A stretch of 64,000 nucleotides of DNA from AP-15 sp963735445 (GCA_963735445.1 CAVTLC010000012.1:1-64000); one strand, 5' to 3'. Counted from the stretch's first letter, positions 45,944-55,363 are shown. Notes: generated by a model from the sequence alone, not told the origin. Numbers and translations are program-made.

Positions 45944-47191
45944 TTAGCCGGCGGTGGCGGAAGACCGGCGGACGTTGGCGCTCAATTCGGGGATGCCGGT
46001 CACTTCGTAACAGACGCGCGCCAGGGTCGCGACACCCTCGCGGATCACGTCCTTCGACGGCAGCGCGAAGCAGAGCCGCATCATCGATTTGGTTTCGGCC
46101 GGGTTGCATGACCATTCGGGGCCGGGATTAAAGACCAGCCCCTCTTTGGCCGCCGGTGCTACGAGCGTCGTCACATCGACCTTGTCGGGCAATTTGATCC
46201 ACAAAAAGATGCCGCCCTGGGGTCGCCACATCTTCTCGACCGCGGTGCCGAAATCGCGCTCCAGCGCGTCGATCATCGTGTCGAGTTTTTCCTTTAGGAC
46301 ACCGGTCAGCTCGCCGACATGTTGGTTAAAGCTGCGCGAGAAATATTCGGCGACGACCATTTGTTCGAGCGCGCCGGTGCCGCTGTCGGTCTCGCGCTTT
46401 AAACCGACCAGCCGGCTCATGACGGTCCAGTCGGCAACGACATAGCCCAAGCGCAAAGCCGGCGACAAAGTCTTTGAGAACGAGCCGACATGGATCACCC
46501 GGGTCGGATCCATCGAATAGATCGCCGGCGGCGCGTCCGGGCTCCACGTCAAATCGGCGTAACATTCATCCTCAAAGATCGCGACGCCATGCTTTTTGGC
46601 GAGGCCGAGCAACCCTTCTCGCCGATCGACCGGCAGGATCGAGCCGGTCGGGTTCTGCACAGTCGGGATCGTGTAAATGAATTTGGGCGCAACACCTTTG
46701 CGCTTGAGCTCGTCGAGGATCCGGTCGAGCGCGTCGATGCGCAACCCGTCATCGTCAAGCGGCGCGCCGACGACATTGACGCCGAGCCGCTGCAATTTGG
46801 TCAGCGCGCCGCCATAGGTGAATTCCTCGAGGATCACCGTGTCGCCGCGATTGAGCATCACGCGGTTGACGAGATCGAGCCCCTGACCCGACCCCGAAGT
46901 GATCAGGACATCCTCGGGAGTGCAGGCGATGCCGCGGCCCTTGACCTTGGCCACGACAAATTCACGGATACCGCGGAAGCCTTGCGGGCCATGCGGGTTG
47001 TAGAGCGCCAGATCGGCGCCGTCGCGGCGCAGCACGGCCTCGGCCGCTGACGCCAATTCCGCTGCCGGCACATGCTCCGGGTCGTTATGGCCGCCGATAA
47101 AATTGTACTTCGGAAAGCCGGTCCAGCGCGGCGCCGCGGCCGGCAGGCCCTCCGAGAACAAATGACTGTAGGCGAAACCGGTGGCGGCCAT
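45944..47191 (-). CDS. PLP-dependent aminotransferase, class I/II fold
   Basis: The 415-residue protein has the fold-type I aminotransferase motifs: SGSGQGLDLVNRVM, TIPTVQNPTGSILP, FEDECYADLTW and the PLP-binding Lys in VGSFSKTLSPALRLGYV. It resembles the 2-aminoadipate and MocR-type aminotransferase domain, but there is no HTH domain, so it is a stand-alone enzyme. GAGGA lies before the ATG at 47191. It sits in the catabolic run between the molybdopterin gene and the FAH hydrolase. Confidence 0.9.
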   Translation of the reverse strand: MAATGFAYSHLFSEGLPAAAPRWTGFPKYNFIGGHNDPEHVPAAELASAAEAVLRRDGADLALYNPHGPQGFRGIREFVVAKVKGRGIACTPEDVLITSGSGQGLDLVNRVMLNRGDTVILEEFTYGGALTKLQRLGVNVVGAPLDDDGLRIDALDRILDELKRKGVAPKFIYTIPTVQNPTGSILPVDRREGLLGLAKKHGVAIFEDECYADLTWSPDAPPAIYSMDPTRVIHVGSFSKTLSPALRLGYVVADWTVMSRLVGLKRETDSGTGALEQMVVAEYFSRSFNQHVGELTGVLKEKLDTMIDALERDFGTAVEKMWRPQGGIFLWIKLPDKVDVTTLVAPAAKEGLVFNPGPEWSCNPAETKSMMRLCFALPSKDVIREGVATLARVCYEVTGIPELSANVRRSSATAG

Positions 47192-47221
47192 GGCGTTTTC
47201 CTCTTTATCCAGCGCCCCAAC

Positions 47222-47309
47222 CGTCATCACCGGGCTTGTCCCGGTGATCCACTTTCCTTTTGCGGGTGCTGGGGAGGCGTGGATGGCCGGACCAAGTCCG
47301 GCCATGACG
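47222..47309. repeat. Palindromic intergenic repeat with two inner hairpins
   Basis: Outer arms CGTCAT (47222-47227) and ATGACG (47304-47309) enclose two perfect 9-bp hairpins: ATCACCGGG/CCCGGTGAT (47226-47248) and TGGCCGGAC/GTCCGGCCA (47284-47304). The pattern with GTCATxxCCGGxxTTGTCC and a mirrored end is a well-known style of alphaproteobacterial intergenic repeat. It lies between two leftward genes and may shape RNA processing. Confidence 0.75.
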
Positions 47310-47333
47310 ATTACCGAGACGATCCTCTTCGCG

Positions 47334-48281
47334 TTAGCGCGCGGGCGCGTGCTTGCCGGAGATTTGCGGCGTAATGTCCGGATAGGCGCCTGGCGTCTTT
47401 TGCGCCGCGCGTTCGTGCATCTGCAGACGCGTCACTCGCTCCCATTTCCGCCCGTGTTCGTCTTTGACATTAAAGGCGAGCTTGCCGACGCCCTCGATGT
47501 CGAGCTCGATCTTATCGCCATCCATAAACGGGTTGAGCCCGCGGTGATTGGTGCCGGTGGCGACGATGTCGCCCGGCTCCAGGGCGTGGATCGAGGACAA
47601 CCATTCGATGCAGCGCGGGATCTTGTGCGCCATGTCGCTGGTGTTGAAGTTCTGCATCAAGGTGCCGTTGTTATAGAGCCGGATTTGCAATTTCTGCGGG
47701 TCCGGGATTTCGTCTTTGGTCACGATCCACGGCCCGATCGGCGCAAAGGTGTCGCGCGATTTCATCGCGAAAAAGCCGGGAGCCGGCAGGCCGCGCGCGG
47801 AGCCGTCGATAAAGCAGGTATAGCCGAAAATATAGTCCATCGCGTCGGCGGCTTTGACGTTGCTCGCCCTTTTGCCGATCACGAGCGCCAATTCGGCTTC
47901 GCCCTCGAAGATCGTCGCCGGCGCGTCGGGCAACACCATCGTATCGCCTGGTCCGCAGATCGCGTTTGCGGTCTTTTGGAATGCGTTGATCGGCGCAGGG
48001 GCGCTGCGGGTGCCGTCTTCCATGTAATTGACTGCCATGCAGTCGATATTGTCCGGCTTTGGCAGTGGCGCGCGAAGTTTGACCGACGACAACGGCACGC
48101 CCTGGCCGCTCGCCGCGGCGTCTTCGAGCTTGCCCTTGTATTGGTCGAAACGCGCGATCAGCCCGTTCATCAGATCGCCGGGGCCGGTATGCGGGATGTC
48201 GCGGACAACTGACGAAACATCGACGATGTTGTCGCCCTTCACCACCCCGAGCTTGTAGTCGTCAAAATAAGCCAGCTTCAT
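47334..48281 (-). CDS. Fumarylacetoacetate hydrolase family protein
   Basis: The 315-residue protein has the FAH fold: DCMAVNYMEDG, FEGEAELALVIGK with two metal-binding Glu residues, YTCFIDGSARGL and IPRCIEWLSSIHALEPGDIVATGT in two parts. The family hydrolyses C-C bonds or decarboxylates and isomerises products of aromatic ring degradation, using Mg or Mn. It starts 12 bases after the cupin stop, so the two genes form an operon. The substrate is unknown. Confidence 0.9.
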   Translation of the reverse strand: MKLAYFDDYKLGVVKGDNIVDVSSVVRDIPHTGPGDLMNGLIARFDQYKGKLEDAAASGQGVPLSSVKLRAPLPKPDNIDCMAVNYMEDGTRSAPAPINAFQKTANAICGPGDTMVLPDAPATIFEGEAELALVIGKRASNVKAADAMDYIFGYTCFIDGSARGLPAPGFFAMKSRDTFAPIGPWIVTKDEIPDPQKLQIRLYNNGTLMQNFNTSDMAHKIPRCIEWLSSIHALEPGDIVATGTNHRGLNPFMDGDKIELDIEGVGKLAFNVKDEHGRKWERVTRLQMHERAAQKTPGAYPDITPQISGKHAPAR

Positions 48282-48293
48282 TTGATCCTCCGT

Positions 48294-48644
48294 TTATTCG
48301 ACCGGGACAAAGATGCAGTTGCGGATCTTGCCGTCGAGCGCCTTTGACAAATGCCCTTTGCCAGTGGTGTCTTCGACGAGGACCACCTCGCCGGCGCCGA
48401 TCTTGCGGGCCTCGCCGTCGCTCGCGGTGATCTCAACCCCAGCATCGAGATTGATGATGTATTGCCGGCGCGGTGCCGGATGCCAATCAAGATCATAGGT
48501 CGGCGGCACCTCGCGAAAGATGATGCCGTTGGCCGGGAGCCGCTTCGACAATTTCCCGGAGCGAGTCTCCTCGACCCACTCGACCTCGATGTTGCGCCAA
48601 TGCGACTGGCCGTTAGAGTCGGCATAAAGATTGTGGATTCGCAC
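48294..48644 (-). CDS. Cupin-like protein
   Basis: The 116-residue product has a cupin-like core: WHPAPRRQYIINLDAGVEI followed by GEARKIGAGEVVLVEDTTGKGH, the two half-motifs of a small beta-barrel. Some metal ligands are weak, since only His residues at the start and end of the core are clear. It is the first gene of a two-gene unit with the FAH protein. A role in aromatic or sugar-acid breakdown follows only from that neighbour. Confidence 0.75.
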   Translation of the reverse strand: MRIHNLYADSNGQSHWRNIEVEWVEETRSGKLSKRLPANGIIFREVPPTYDLDWHPAPRRQYIINLDAGVEITASDGEARKIGAGEVVLVEDTTGKGHLSKALDGKIRNCIFVPVE

Positions 48645-48736
48645 AGCACTCCTCCCCTCGTGATTTGCCTGGTGGCGCGCATACTAATGGCGGAGCCGAT
48701 CCCGGCGCCAGCCCCTCGACAGCGCTTTTCCGGAAC

Positions 48737-49822
48737 TCAGGCGCGTTGTGCCGCCGCGGGGATCGCAGTGTCGCGTGTGACCGCCCGCCGGGTGCCGGGT
48801 TTCAGCCGCAAAGCCGGGCTTTCGACCAGATGCCACGACAGAAAGGCGATCGCGGCGGTGGCGGGCAGTGCGATCGCCAGCACCTGCCACCACAGGGCGT
48901 GGCCGCCAAGGGCCCAGATCACCCCCTCCTCAACTGGCCAGCCATAGATGTAAAGCCCATAAGACAAATCGCCGAACCGCGCCGCCGGAATGACCGGCAG
49001 AGACGGGTTCAGCGCCAGCCAAAGGGCCAGGTAGCAGCCAAATACCGGGAATAGCGGAATAAACTGGCGTAGCGGCACGCTGAGCACCAGCCCGGCAAAG
49101 GCCAACGCCGCAACGCGCCCATCGAGGATCCGGGTGCCGCGCAATTTGTAAAGGATCATCCCGGCGGCAAAAAAAGCGAGCAACCAGCCCCAGCCGCCGA
49201 GAAAGCCGAGAGCCTGGTCGAATTGCAGGCAGGCCATGCCAAGCGCCAGCAATCCGACCAGCACCCGCAGCCGCAACAGCCGCAGCAGGCCAAGGCCGAG
49301 CACCATGGCGTACATCATGACCTCGAAGCGCAACGTCCACAGCGAGCCGTTGATTTCGAGCCCGACCGGGTTGTTGACGAACATGACGCCCGGCAATTCA
49401 TGCACGGTCTGGTCGAGCAATGTGTTGCCGAGGACATAAAGATAAGGAGCCGGCTGGCTGAAATAGGCACTGGGCCGCAGGGTCGTCACGAGTGGCGCCA
49501 GAACAAAGGCGGAGATGACGGTCGCGACAAACAGGCCGGGGAAAATTCGCAATGCGCGCTTCGCGACAAAGCGCAGCGGATCGCGGGTCTGCTCGTAACT
49601 CTGCGTCACGAGAAAGCCGCTGACCGCAAAAAATACGAACACGCCGGTCAGCCCGAGGATCGATTGGTTGCCGGTCAGCCGGATCAGCCACTCGTTGTTT
49701 TGGGTGCCATCGGCAATCAGAAATGCATGCGAAAACATGACCGACGCCGCGGCGACGAGGCGCAGCGCGTCGAAATTGTTCCGCCTTTCCGAATTATTTA
49801 TCGGGACACTCGGACCGATCAT
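48737..49822 (-). CDS. Acyltransferase family 3 protein (OafA/YrhL-like)
   Basis: The 361-residue membrane protein has about ten hydrophobic segments and the family motifs NNFDALRLVAAASVMFSH at the start and FFAVSGFLVTQSY. The His and Arg of the first helix region are the likely acyl-transfer residues. Such proteins O-acetylate surface sugars or modify other cell-surface molecules. Its ATG overlaps the acyl-CoA dehydrogenase stop by four bases, so it is likely translated with that gene. Confidence 0.9.
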   Translation of the reverse strand: MIGPSVPINNSERRNNFDALRLVAAASVMFSHAFLIADGTQNNEWLIRLTGNQSILGLTGVFVFFAVSGFLVTQSYEQTRDPLRFVAKRALRIFPGLFVATVISAFVLAPLVTTLRPSAYFSQPAPYLYVLGNTLLDQTVHELPGVMFVNNPVGLEINGSLWTLRFEVMMYAMVLGLGLLRLLRLRVLVGLLALGMACLQFDQALGFLGGWGWLLAFFAAGMILYKLRGTRILDGRVAALAFAGLVLSVPLRQFIPLFPVFGCYLALWLALNPSLPVIPAARFGDLSYGLYIYGWPVEEGVIWALGGHALWWQVLAIALPATAAIAFLSWHLVESPALRLKPGTRRAVTRDTAIPAAAQRA

Positions 49823-50958
49823 GGATTGAACAAGCGGGCGACGCGCTCGCGGTGCCAGGTGGCGTCGCCAAATGCGACTTCCGACGCCTTGGCGCGCTTG
49901 AAATAAAGCTGCAGATCGTGCTCCCAGGTCATGCCGATGCCGCCATGCAATTGGATGCCGGTCCCGGCGACCTTGCGCGCCATGTCGGAGGCGGCGGCCT
50001 TGGCCATCGCCACTGCGAGCGGCGCGTCGTCCTCGCCTTGATCGACCGCCCAGGCCGCGTAATAGGTCAGCGACTTGGCGTTTTCGATTGCCACCAGCAT
50101 GTCGGCGGCCTGGTGCTTGACCCCCTGATAGCTGCCGATCGGCTTGCCAAAGGCGACGCGCAATTTGGCGTAATCGACGGTCATGTCGAGCACCTGTTGG
50201 GCGCCGCCGCACATCTCGGCGCAGAGCGCCACGGTCGCGCGAGCGACGACCCGTGACAACGGTACCCAGCCCTCGTGCTTTTCGCCGAGCAACGCCGCGG
50301 GTGGCAATACGACGTTATCCAGCCGCACCTCGCACAATTTGCGGGTCTCGTCGATCGTCGGCATCAGTGCCACGCTGAGGCCAGGGGTGTCCTTCGGCAT
50401 CAGGAACAGGCTGACGCCGTCCTCCATCGTGCTGCCGTCGCGGGTGCGCGCGGCGACCACTAAGACGTCCGCGAGATGGGCGTCGCCGACAAACAGCTTG
50501 CTGCCGGAGAGGGTGAAGCCGCCGCTCGTTTCCCGCGCCGGCATCGCGATCCCGGCGGCGTCCCAGCGCAATGCCGGCTCGGTCCAGGCGAGCGCCGCTT
50601 TCGCCTCGCCGGCAGCGATCCGCGGCAGCCATTCGCGGCGCTGCGCCGGCGACCCGGCCTCGGCAATCGCGGCGCCGCCGAGCAACACGCTCGACAGAAA
50701 CGGGCCCGGCATGACCCGCCGCCCCATCTCCTCCATCAAGACGACCAGGTCGACGAGGCCAAGCCCGCTGCCGCCATCGTCCTCGGAATAGACGATCCCG
50801 AGCCAGCCCTGCTCGGCGAGCTGACGCCAGAATGCGTCCGTCACCGCCTCCGCGGTGGCCATACGCTCGCGCACAAAGCGGCTGTCGCATTCGCTCTCGA
50901 GGAATTTGCGCGCGGTCTCGCGCAGCAGTTCCTGCTCCTCGCTAAACCCGATATCCAT
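49819..50958 (-). CDS. Acyl-CoA dehydrogenase family protein (second of pair)
   Basis: The 379-residue protein covers the whole acyl-CoA dehydrogenase fold: EEQELLRETARKFLE, LGLVDLVVLMEEMGRRVMPGP in two parts, LFVGDAHLADVLVVAAR, and RVAFGKPIGSYQGVKHQAADML near residue 275. It is FAD-dependent. It pairs with the larger dehydrogenase gene upstream, separated only by a SnoaL gene, the usual setting for heterotetrameric dehydrogenases acting on sterol-like or branched acyl-CoA. The substrate is not known. Confidence 0.9.
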   Translation of the reverse strand: MDIGFSEEQELLRETARKFLESECDSRFVRERMATAEAVTDAFWRQLAEQGWLGIVYSEDDGGSGLGLVDLVVLMEEMGRRVMPGPFLSSVLLGGAAIAEAGSPAQRREWLPRIAAGEAKAALAWTEPALRWDAAGIAMPARETSGGFTLSGSKLFVGDAHLADVLVVAARTRDGSTMEDGVSLFLMPKDTPGLSVALMPTIDETRKLCEVRLDNVVLPPAALLGEKHEGWVPLSRVVARATVALCAEMCGGAQQVLDMTVDYAKLRVAFGKPIGSYQGVKHQAADMLVAIENAKSLTYYAAWAVDQGEDDAPLAVAMAKAAASDMARKVAGTGIQLHGGIGMTWEHDLQLYFKRAKASEVAFGDATWHRERVARLFNP

Positions 50959-50970
50959 CGCGCCCCGCCC

Positions 50971-51330
50971 TTAACCGATTTCGAGTGGAAGGTCGTGCGC
51001 CTTCAGGAAAGAAAGGCGGTCCCAATACCCTCGTTGAAAGGCGATCTTGTCCTCTTCGATCCGAAAGAAGCCGCATCCGCGCAACCCGAGCGGGTCTCTC
51101 CATTCGAGGATCGCCCATTGTCCATCCTCGAAAATGTTCTCGACGATACAGACCATTTTCGCTTTGGCAAACTCACGCGCGAACATCTCGCGGATCGCCG
51201 CACGGCCCTCGACCGGCTCCCGGACGACTTGATGATTGACCGCATTCCTGGAGTAAAGGGCCGCTATTTCATCCGGATCGCCCCGGTTAAATGCCTCGAC
51301 GAAGGCTAATACCAGCTCGCGCGGACGCAT
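50971..51330 (-). CDS. SnoaL-like / nuclear transport factor 2 fold protein
   Basis: The 119-residue product has the SnoaL-like pattern: ELVLAFVEAFNRGDPDEIAALYS, FAREFAKAKMVCIVENIFEDG and WAILEWRDPLGLRG. Members are small cone-shaped proteins that act as cyclases, isomerases or limonene-epoxide hydrolase-like enzymes, or bind ligands. The gene lies four bases after the first dehydrogenase stop and 12 bases before the second, so it is part of their operon. The start is at 51330. Confidence 0.85.
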   Translation of the reverse strand: MRPRELVLAFVEAFNRGDPDEIAALYSRNAVNHQVVREPVEGRAAIREMFAREFAKAKMVCIVENIFEDGQWAILEWRDPLGLRGCGFFRIEEDKIAFQRGYWDRLSFLKAHDLPLEIG

Positions 51331-51334
51331 TAAC

Positions 51335-52525
51335 TCAGCCCTTTGGTAGGCCGAGGACGCGTTCGCCGATGATGTTGCGCTGGATCTCGCTGGTGCCGCC
51401 GGCGATCGTGTATTGGCGGGCACCGAGTACCCGGTGGTGCCAGCGCGCGGCGTCGGGCACGGCCTCGGTCGGCGCGTCGACGGTGGCGTAAGGGCCGAGC
51501 AAGGTCGACGAGAAATCGGCGATGCGCAATGCCAGTTCCGAGCCGAACAATTTGAGGATCGAGCCCTCGGGACCCGGCGGCTCGCCGCGCAAGCGCCGCG
51601 TCAGGCCGCGCAACCGCGTCACTTGCAAGGCCTTGACGTCGATCATCAGCTGGGCCAGCTGCTGGCGGATATGGCTTTCGTTCCAGGCCGGCTCCTGCCG
51701 GCTCGGGAATTGCCTGGCCAACTCGGCGAGGCGGGCGATTTGCGCCGCGTGGTCGCGCCCGCCGGCGCCGCTGCGCTCGAACATCAAGGTCGTGATCGCG
51801 ACTTTCCAGCCTTCGTTGAGCTCGCCGACCAAATTCTCCTTCGGCACCACGACGTCTTCAAAAAACACCTCGTTGAAATGCCGGTGACCGTTCAGCAGCA
51901 CCAGCGGCCGCACGGTGATGCCCGGGGTCTTCATGTCGACGAGCAGATAGCTGATGCCGTGATGTTTGGGGGCGTCGGGATCGGTGCGCACCAGCAAAAA
52001 GCACCAATCGGCGAAATGAGCGCCCGAGGTCCACACCTTCTGCCCGTTGACAAGGAAATGGTCGCCGCGATCGACGGCGCGCGTCCTGAGGCTGGCGAGG
52101 TCGCCGCCGGCGCCGGGTTCTGAAAAGCCCTGACACCAGCGCTCCTCGCCGGCGAGGATGCGCGGCAGATGGCGCTTTTTCTGCGCCTCGGTGCCGCATT
52201 GGATCAGCGTCGGACCCAAGAGGTTGATGGCGCTGGCCCCCGGCAGGATCGGGGCGCGGGCGCGGAAATACTCCTCGTCGAAAATCACCTGCTGCATAAA
52301 GCTGGCGCCGCGCCCGCCATATTCTTTCGGCCAGGAAATCCCGACCCAGCCGGCGGCGTGCATCTTTTTCTGCCAGGCGATGCGCTTTTCCAAAGTCTCG
52401 CGGTCGGGGGCGACGCGCTGGTCGGCGGCATCGTCGACTTTGATTTCCTCGGGGAGATTGTCGTTAAGCCACTGCCGGAACTCGGCGCGGAAAGCGGCAT
52501 GCTCCGGGCTGTCGGCGAAATCCAT
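51335..52525 (-). CDS. Acyl-CoA dehydrogenase family protein (first of pair)
   Basis: The 396-residue protein starts MDFADSPEHAAFRAEFRQWL and has the family motifs WPKEYGGRGAS, WCQGFSEPGAGGDLASL, VNGQKVWTSGAHFADWCFL and the catalytic segment LMFERSGAGG. The C-terminal YTIAGGTSEIQRNIIGERVLGLP closes the fold. AGGAAGG supports ATG 52525 over the ATG five codons upstream. It heads the leftward set dehydrogenase-SnoaL-dehydrogenase-acyltransferase. Such proteins oxidise acyl-CoA esters with FAD and pass electrons to ETF. Confidence 0.92.
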   Translation of the reverse strand: MDFADSPEHAAFRAEFRQWLNDNLPEEIKVDDAADQRVAPDRETLEKRIAWQKKMHAAGWVGISWPKEYGGRGASFMQQVIFDEEYFRARAPILPGASAINLLGPTLIQCGTEAQKKRHLPRILAGEERWCQGFSEPGAGGDLASLRTRAVDRGDHFLVNGQKVWTSGAHFADWCFLLVRTDPDAPKHHGISYLLVDMKTPGITVRPLVLLNGHRHFNEVFFEDVVVPKENLVGELNEGWKVAITTLMFERSGAGGRDHAAQIARLAELARQFPSRQEPAWNESHIRQQLAQLMIDVKALQVTRLRGLTRRLRGEPPGPEGSILKLFGSELALRIADFSSTLLGPYATVDAPTEAVPDAARWHHRVLGARQYTIAGGTSEIQRNIIGERVLGLPKG

Positions 52526-52722
52526 CGGCGCCTTCCTCATCGGCCTTTGCTGGCGTAGAGAAGGCTAGGCCGAGCTTGGCCCCGTCGCAAGCACAGCGAA
52601 CCGGCGCGGTGCTGCTGCCGTGGAAGCCTTCTCGGTGCGAAAACACGGGATAGCTAAAGTTTTTCCCGCAGCCCGCGGCGGCGGCGTATGATCTGCGTGG
52701 GATTCATCCGAGGGAGGAGATT

Positions 52723-53770
52723 ATGGCGGCAACCAACGTTTATGCCGGTGCAGCGGCGACAATGGGCGGGACGATGGGCGGTGTCTTCCGCCAGACCATA
52801 GGAAACGGCGGTTGGCAACGCCTGACCAATGGACTGCCCGAGGGCGCCGAGGCGCACGCGATCACGGTTCATCCCGACCATCCCGATACAGTCTATATCG
52901 GCACCACTAAGGGTGCCTTTCGCAGCACCAATCGCGGCGACACCTGGCAACAGCTGAACCTGCCCGGCGAGGCCGACATCTGGTCGATCTGCATCCACCC
53001 GACAAACCCGAATGTCGTCTATGCCGGCGCCACCCCGCCCGCGGTCTATCGCAGCGACGATGGCGGGACCACCTGGCGCAAAACCGCCGACCCGGGCCTG
53101 CCGGACCGCGTCATTATGGCTTTCGCCTGCCGCGTCATGCGGCTCGATGTCGACCCGAACTCGCCCGACGATGTCTATGCGACGCTTAGAAGCCAACGGG
53201 GCGATGCGCAGCCGCAACCGCGGCGAGAGCTGGGAGGATTGCACCGCCGATCTGATCCGGTTTTGCGAGCAGCCGAAATATCGCAGCCGCATCGGCAGCC
53301 AGACCGAAATCGAGGGCATGCTCGACGGCCACGCGCTGGCGTGCAGTGCTGCCGCCCCCGGCACCGTGTTCCTTGCCAACCGCATGGGCTTGTTCCGCAG
53401 CAACGACCGCGGGCAGAGCTGGCAGGACATGGAGATCAACCGGTTTTCGCCGCTGACCTATGGTCGCGACGTGCGGGTCTCGCCGCACGATCCAAAGGTG
53501 CTTTATGCCGCGCTTTCGCCCGCGGCGCGCAGCACCGATGGCGCGATTTATCGCAGCGACGATGTCGGCCAGACCTGGAAGCGCTTTGACCACGGCATCA
53601 AGGCCGAGGCGACGATGATGGGGGTGACGGTCCATCCCAAGGACCCGAACCAGGTATACGGCGTGTCACGCTTTGGCCAAGTATTCGGTACCCAGGATGG
53701 CGGCAAGAGCTGGAGCGAGACGCGGCTGCCCGAAGGTGTCCGCGACGTTTATGCGGTGGCCTGCGGGTAA
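52723..53770 (+). pseudogene. Asp-box (BNR repeat) protein, interrupted by one apparent extra base
   Basis: Two frames combine into one beta-propeller protein of about 348 residues. Six Asp-boxes are visible: STNRGDTW, SDDGGTTW, SRNRGESW, SNDRGQSW, SDDVGQTW and TQDGGKSW. The shift lies near 53188, where DDVYATL in the first frame should continue as EANGAMRSRNRG; one extra A explains it. No signal peptide is seen, so it is probably cytoplasmic. The family includes sialidase-like and photosystem-assembly-like proteins, and no catalytic site is evident here. The start has GAGGAG before ATG 52723. Confidence 0.8.
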
Positions 53771-53822
53771 GGAGCGATCAAAGGTCTCTCCCGCACTCCC
53801 GCTCCGGCGGGGTTAAAGAAGA

Positions 53823-53873
53823 CCCCTCGCCCATTCCCTCTCCCGCAAGCAGGGAAAGGGCCGGGGTGAGGGG
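53823..53873. repeat. Palindromic intergenic repeat
   Basis: Arms CCCCTC (53823-53828) and GAGGGG (53868-53873) enclose CCCTCTCCCGC and GCAGGGAAAGGG, giving a long imperfect hairpin. It lies in the gap between the Asp-box gene and the HpaI-type aldolase gene. The style matches the shorter palindrome at 35488-35508. Confidence 0.7.
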
Positions 53874-53887
53874 CAACGGAGGTGCCT

Positions 53888-54682
53888 ATGCCTGAAGAAG
53901 CTCGCAATCTGACAAAGCAAAAACTCGCGGCTGGCGAGCTGGTGTTGTGCATGAATTTGCGGCTGGCGCGCAGCGTCGATATCGCGATGGTCGCCAAGGC
54001 CGGCGGTTACGACGCGCTCTATGTCGACATGCAGCACGCGCCCTATTCGATCGACACCACCGCGACGATCTGCGCTGCCGCACTCGGCATCGGCATCACG
54101 CCGCTGGTGCGGGTCCCCAGCCATGACGGACACTGGATGAGCCGAGTGCTCGACGGCGGGGCGCAAGGGGTGATCGTTCCGGACGTCGAGGACCGCGCGC
54201 AGGCCGAGGCGGTGGTGCGCCATTGCCGGTTTCCGCCAGTGGGCCGGCGCTCGGTCATGGGGCTGGGACCGGCGCTCGGCTATCGCGCTGTGCCATTGGG
54301 CGAGCTTAGCGAGCGGCTCAACGCCGACACCGTACTGATCGTGATGCTGGAGACCGCCCGAGGCATCGACAATGCCGAGGCGATCGCCGCGGTGCCGGGG
54401 ATCGACGTGCTGCTGATCGGCTCGGGCGATCTGACGAGCGATTACGGCATCCCGGGCCAGGTCGATCATCCGCGGCTGCGCGAGGCCTATGAGCGGGTGG
54501 CGCAGGCTTGCCATAATCACGGCAAGGTGCTGGGGGTCGGCGGCATCCGCCACAATGTCCAATTGCAAGGCGAGTTGGTTCGGCTCGGCGCGCGCTTTGT
54601 GATCGCCGGGACCGACGTCAATTACGTGCTCGCGGGTGCGCGCCAGGATACCGCGGCGTTGCGCGCGATACCGCTCGGGTAA
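53888..54682 (+). CDS. HpcH/HpaI aldolase family protein
   Basis: The 264-residue protein is a TIM-barrel class II aldolase: YDALYVDMQHAPYS, TPLVRVPSHDG with the substrate Arg, GGAQGVIVPDVE, VMLETARGIDN with the metal-binding Glu, and LLIGSGDLTSDYG. These enzymes cleave 2-keto-3-deoxy acids to pyruvate and an aldehyde. ATG 53888 follows ACGGAGG. AlkB starts two bases after its stop. The actual substrate is unknown. Confidence 0.9.
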   Translation: MPEEARNLTKQKLAAGELVLCMNLRLARSVDIAMVAKAGGYDALYVDMQHAPYSIDTTATICAAALGIGITPLVRVPSHDGHWMSRVLDGGAQGVIVPDVEDRAQAEAVVRHCRFPPVGRRSVMGLGPALGYRAVPLGELSERLNADTVLIVMLETARGIDNAEAIAAVPGIDVLLIGSGDLTSDYGIPGQVDHPRLREAYERVAQACHNHGKVLGVGGIRHNVQLQGELVRLGARFVIAGTDVNYVLAGARQDTAALRAIPLG

Positions 54683-54684
54683 CG

Positions 54685-55350
54685 ATGGGTGGCTCGGCGG
54701 CGATCGGGGACCTGTTCGGGGCCGCCCGCCCGAGCGACGGTCGCGAGCGGTTGGGCGAGGGGGCGTTGCTGCTGCGCGGGTTTGCGCACGACGAGACAGC
54801 AGACTTGGTTGCCGCGGTTGATCAGGTCGCCGCTATTTCACCCTTTCGCCACATGGTCACGCCGGGCGGGTTCCGCATGTCGGTGGCGATGACAAATTGT
54901 GGCGATGCCGGCTGGATCACCGATCGCAGCGGCTATCGCTATTCGCGGCAAGATCCGGCAACGGGACGACCATGGCCGCCAATGCCGGCAATGTTTCGAG
55001 CGCTGGCGGTGCGCGCCGCCGCCGCGGCCGGTTTTGACGGCTTTGCGCCCGACGCTTGTCTAATCAACCGTTACGAACCGGAAACCAAGCTGTCGCTGCA
55101 CCGCGACGAGGACGAGCGCGACCTCACCGCGCCCGTCGTGTCGGTCTCGCTTGGATTACCGGCGATCTTTTTGTGGGGCGGCCTCAGCCGCAAGGATCGG
55201 GCGTCGCGCATAAGGCTGGAGAGCGGCGATGTCGTCGTGTGGGGCGGGCCCTCGCGTCTCGTCTATCACGGCGTAGCACCCCTCGCCGAGGGCGAGCATC
55301 CGCTGACCGGGCATAGCCGGATCAATCTGACGTTCCGCAAGGCGCTTTGA
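54685..55350 (+). CDS. alkB: Alpha-ketoglutarate-dependent dioxygenase AlkB
   Basis: AlkB removes methyl lesions such as 1-methyladenine from DNA using iron and 2-oxoglutarate. The 221-residue protein has the iron ligands His139 and Asp141 (HRDED) and His195 (YHGVAP), and the 2-oxoglutarate-binding Arg residues 212 and 218 (RINLTFR). INRYEPETKLSLH is the usual nucleotide-binding stretch. It probably starts two bases after the aldolase stop and may share its mRNA. No ada gene is seen nearby. Confidence 0.94.
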   Translation: MGGSAAIGDLFGAARPSDGRERLGEGALLLRGFAHDETADLVAAVDQVAAISPFRHMVTPGGFRMSVAMTNCGDAGWITDRSGYRYSRQDPATGRPWPPMPAMFRALAVRAAAAAGFDGFAPDACLINRYEPETKLSLHRDEDERDLTAPVVSVSLGLPAIFLWGGLSRKDRASRIRLESGDVVVWGGPSRLVYHGVAPLAEGEHPLTGHSRINLTFRKAL

Positions 55351-55363
55351 GGTTGCGACGTTT

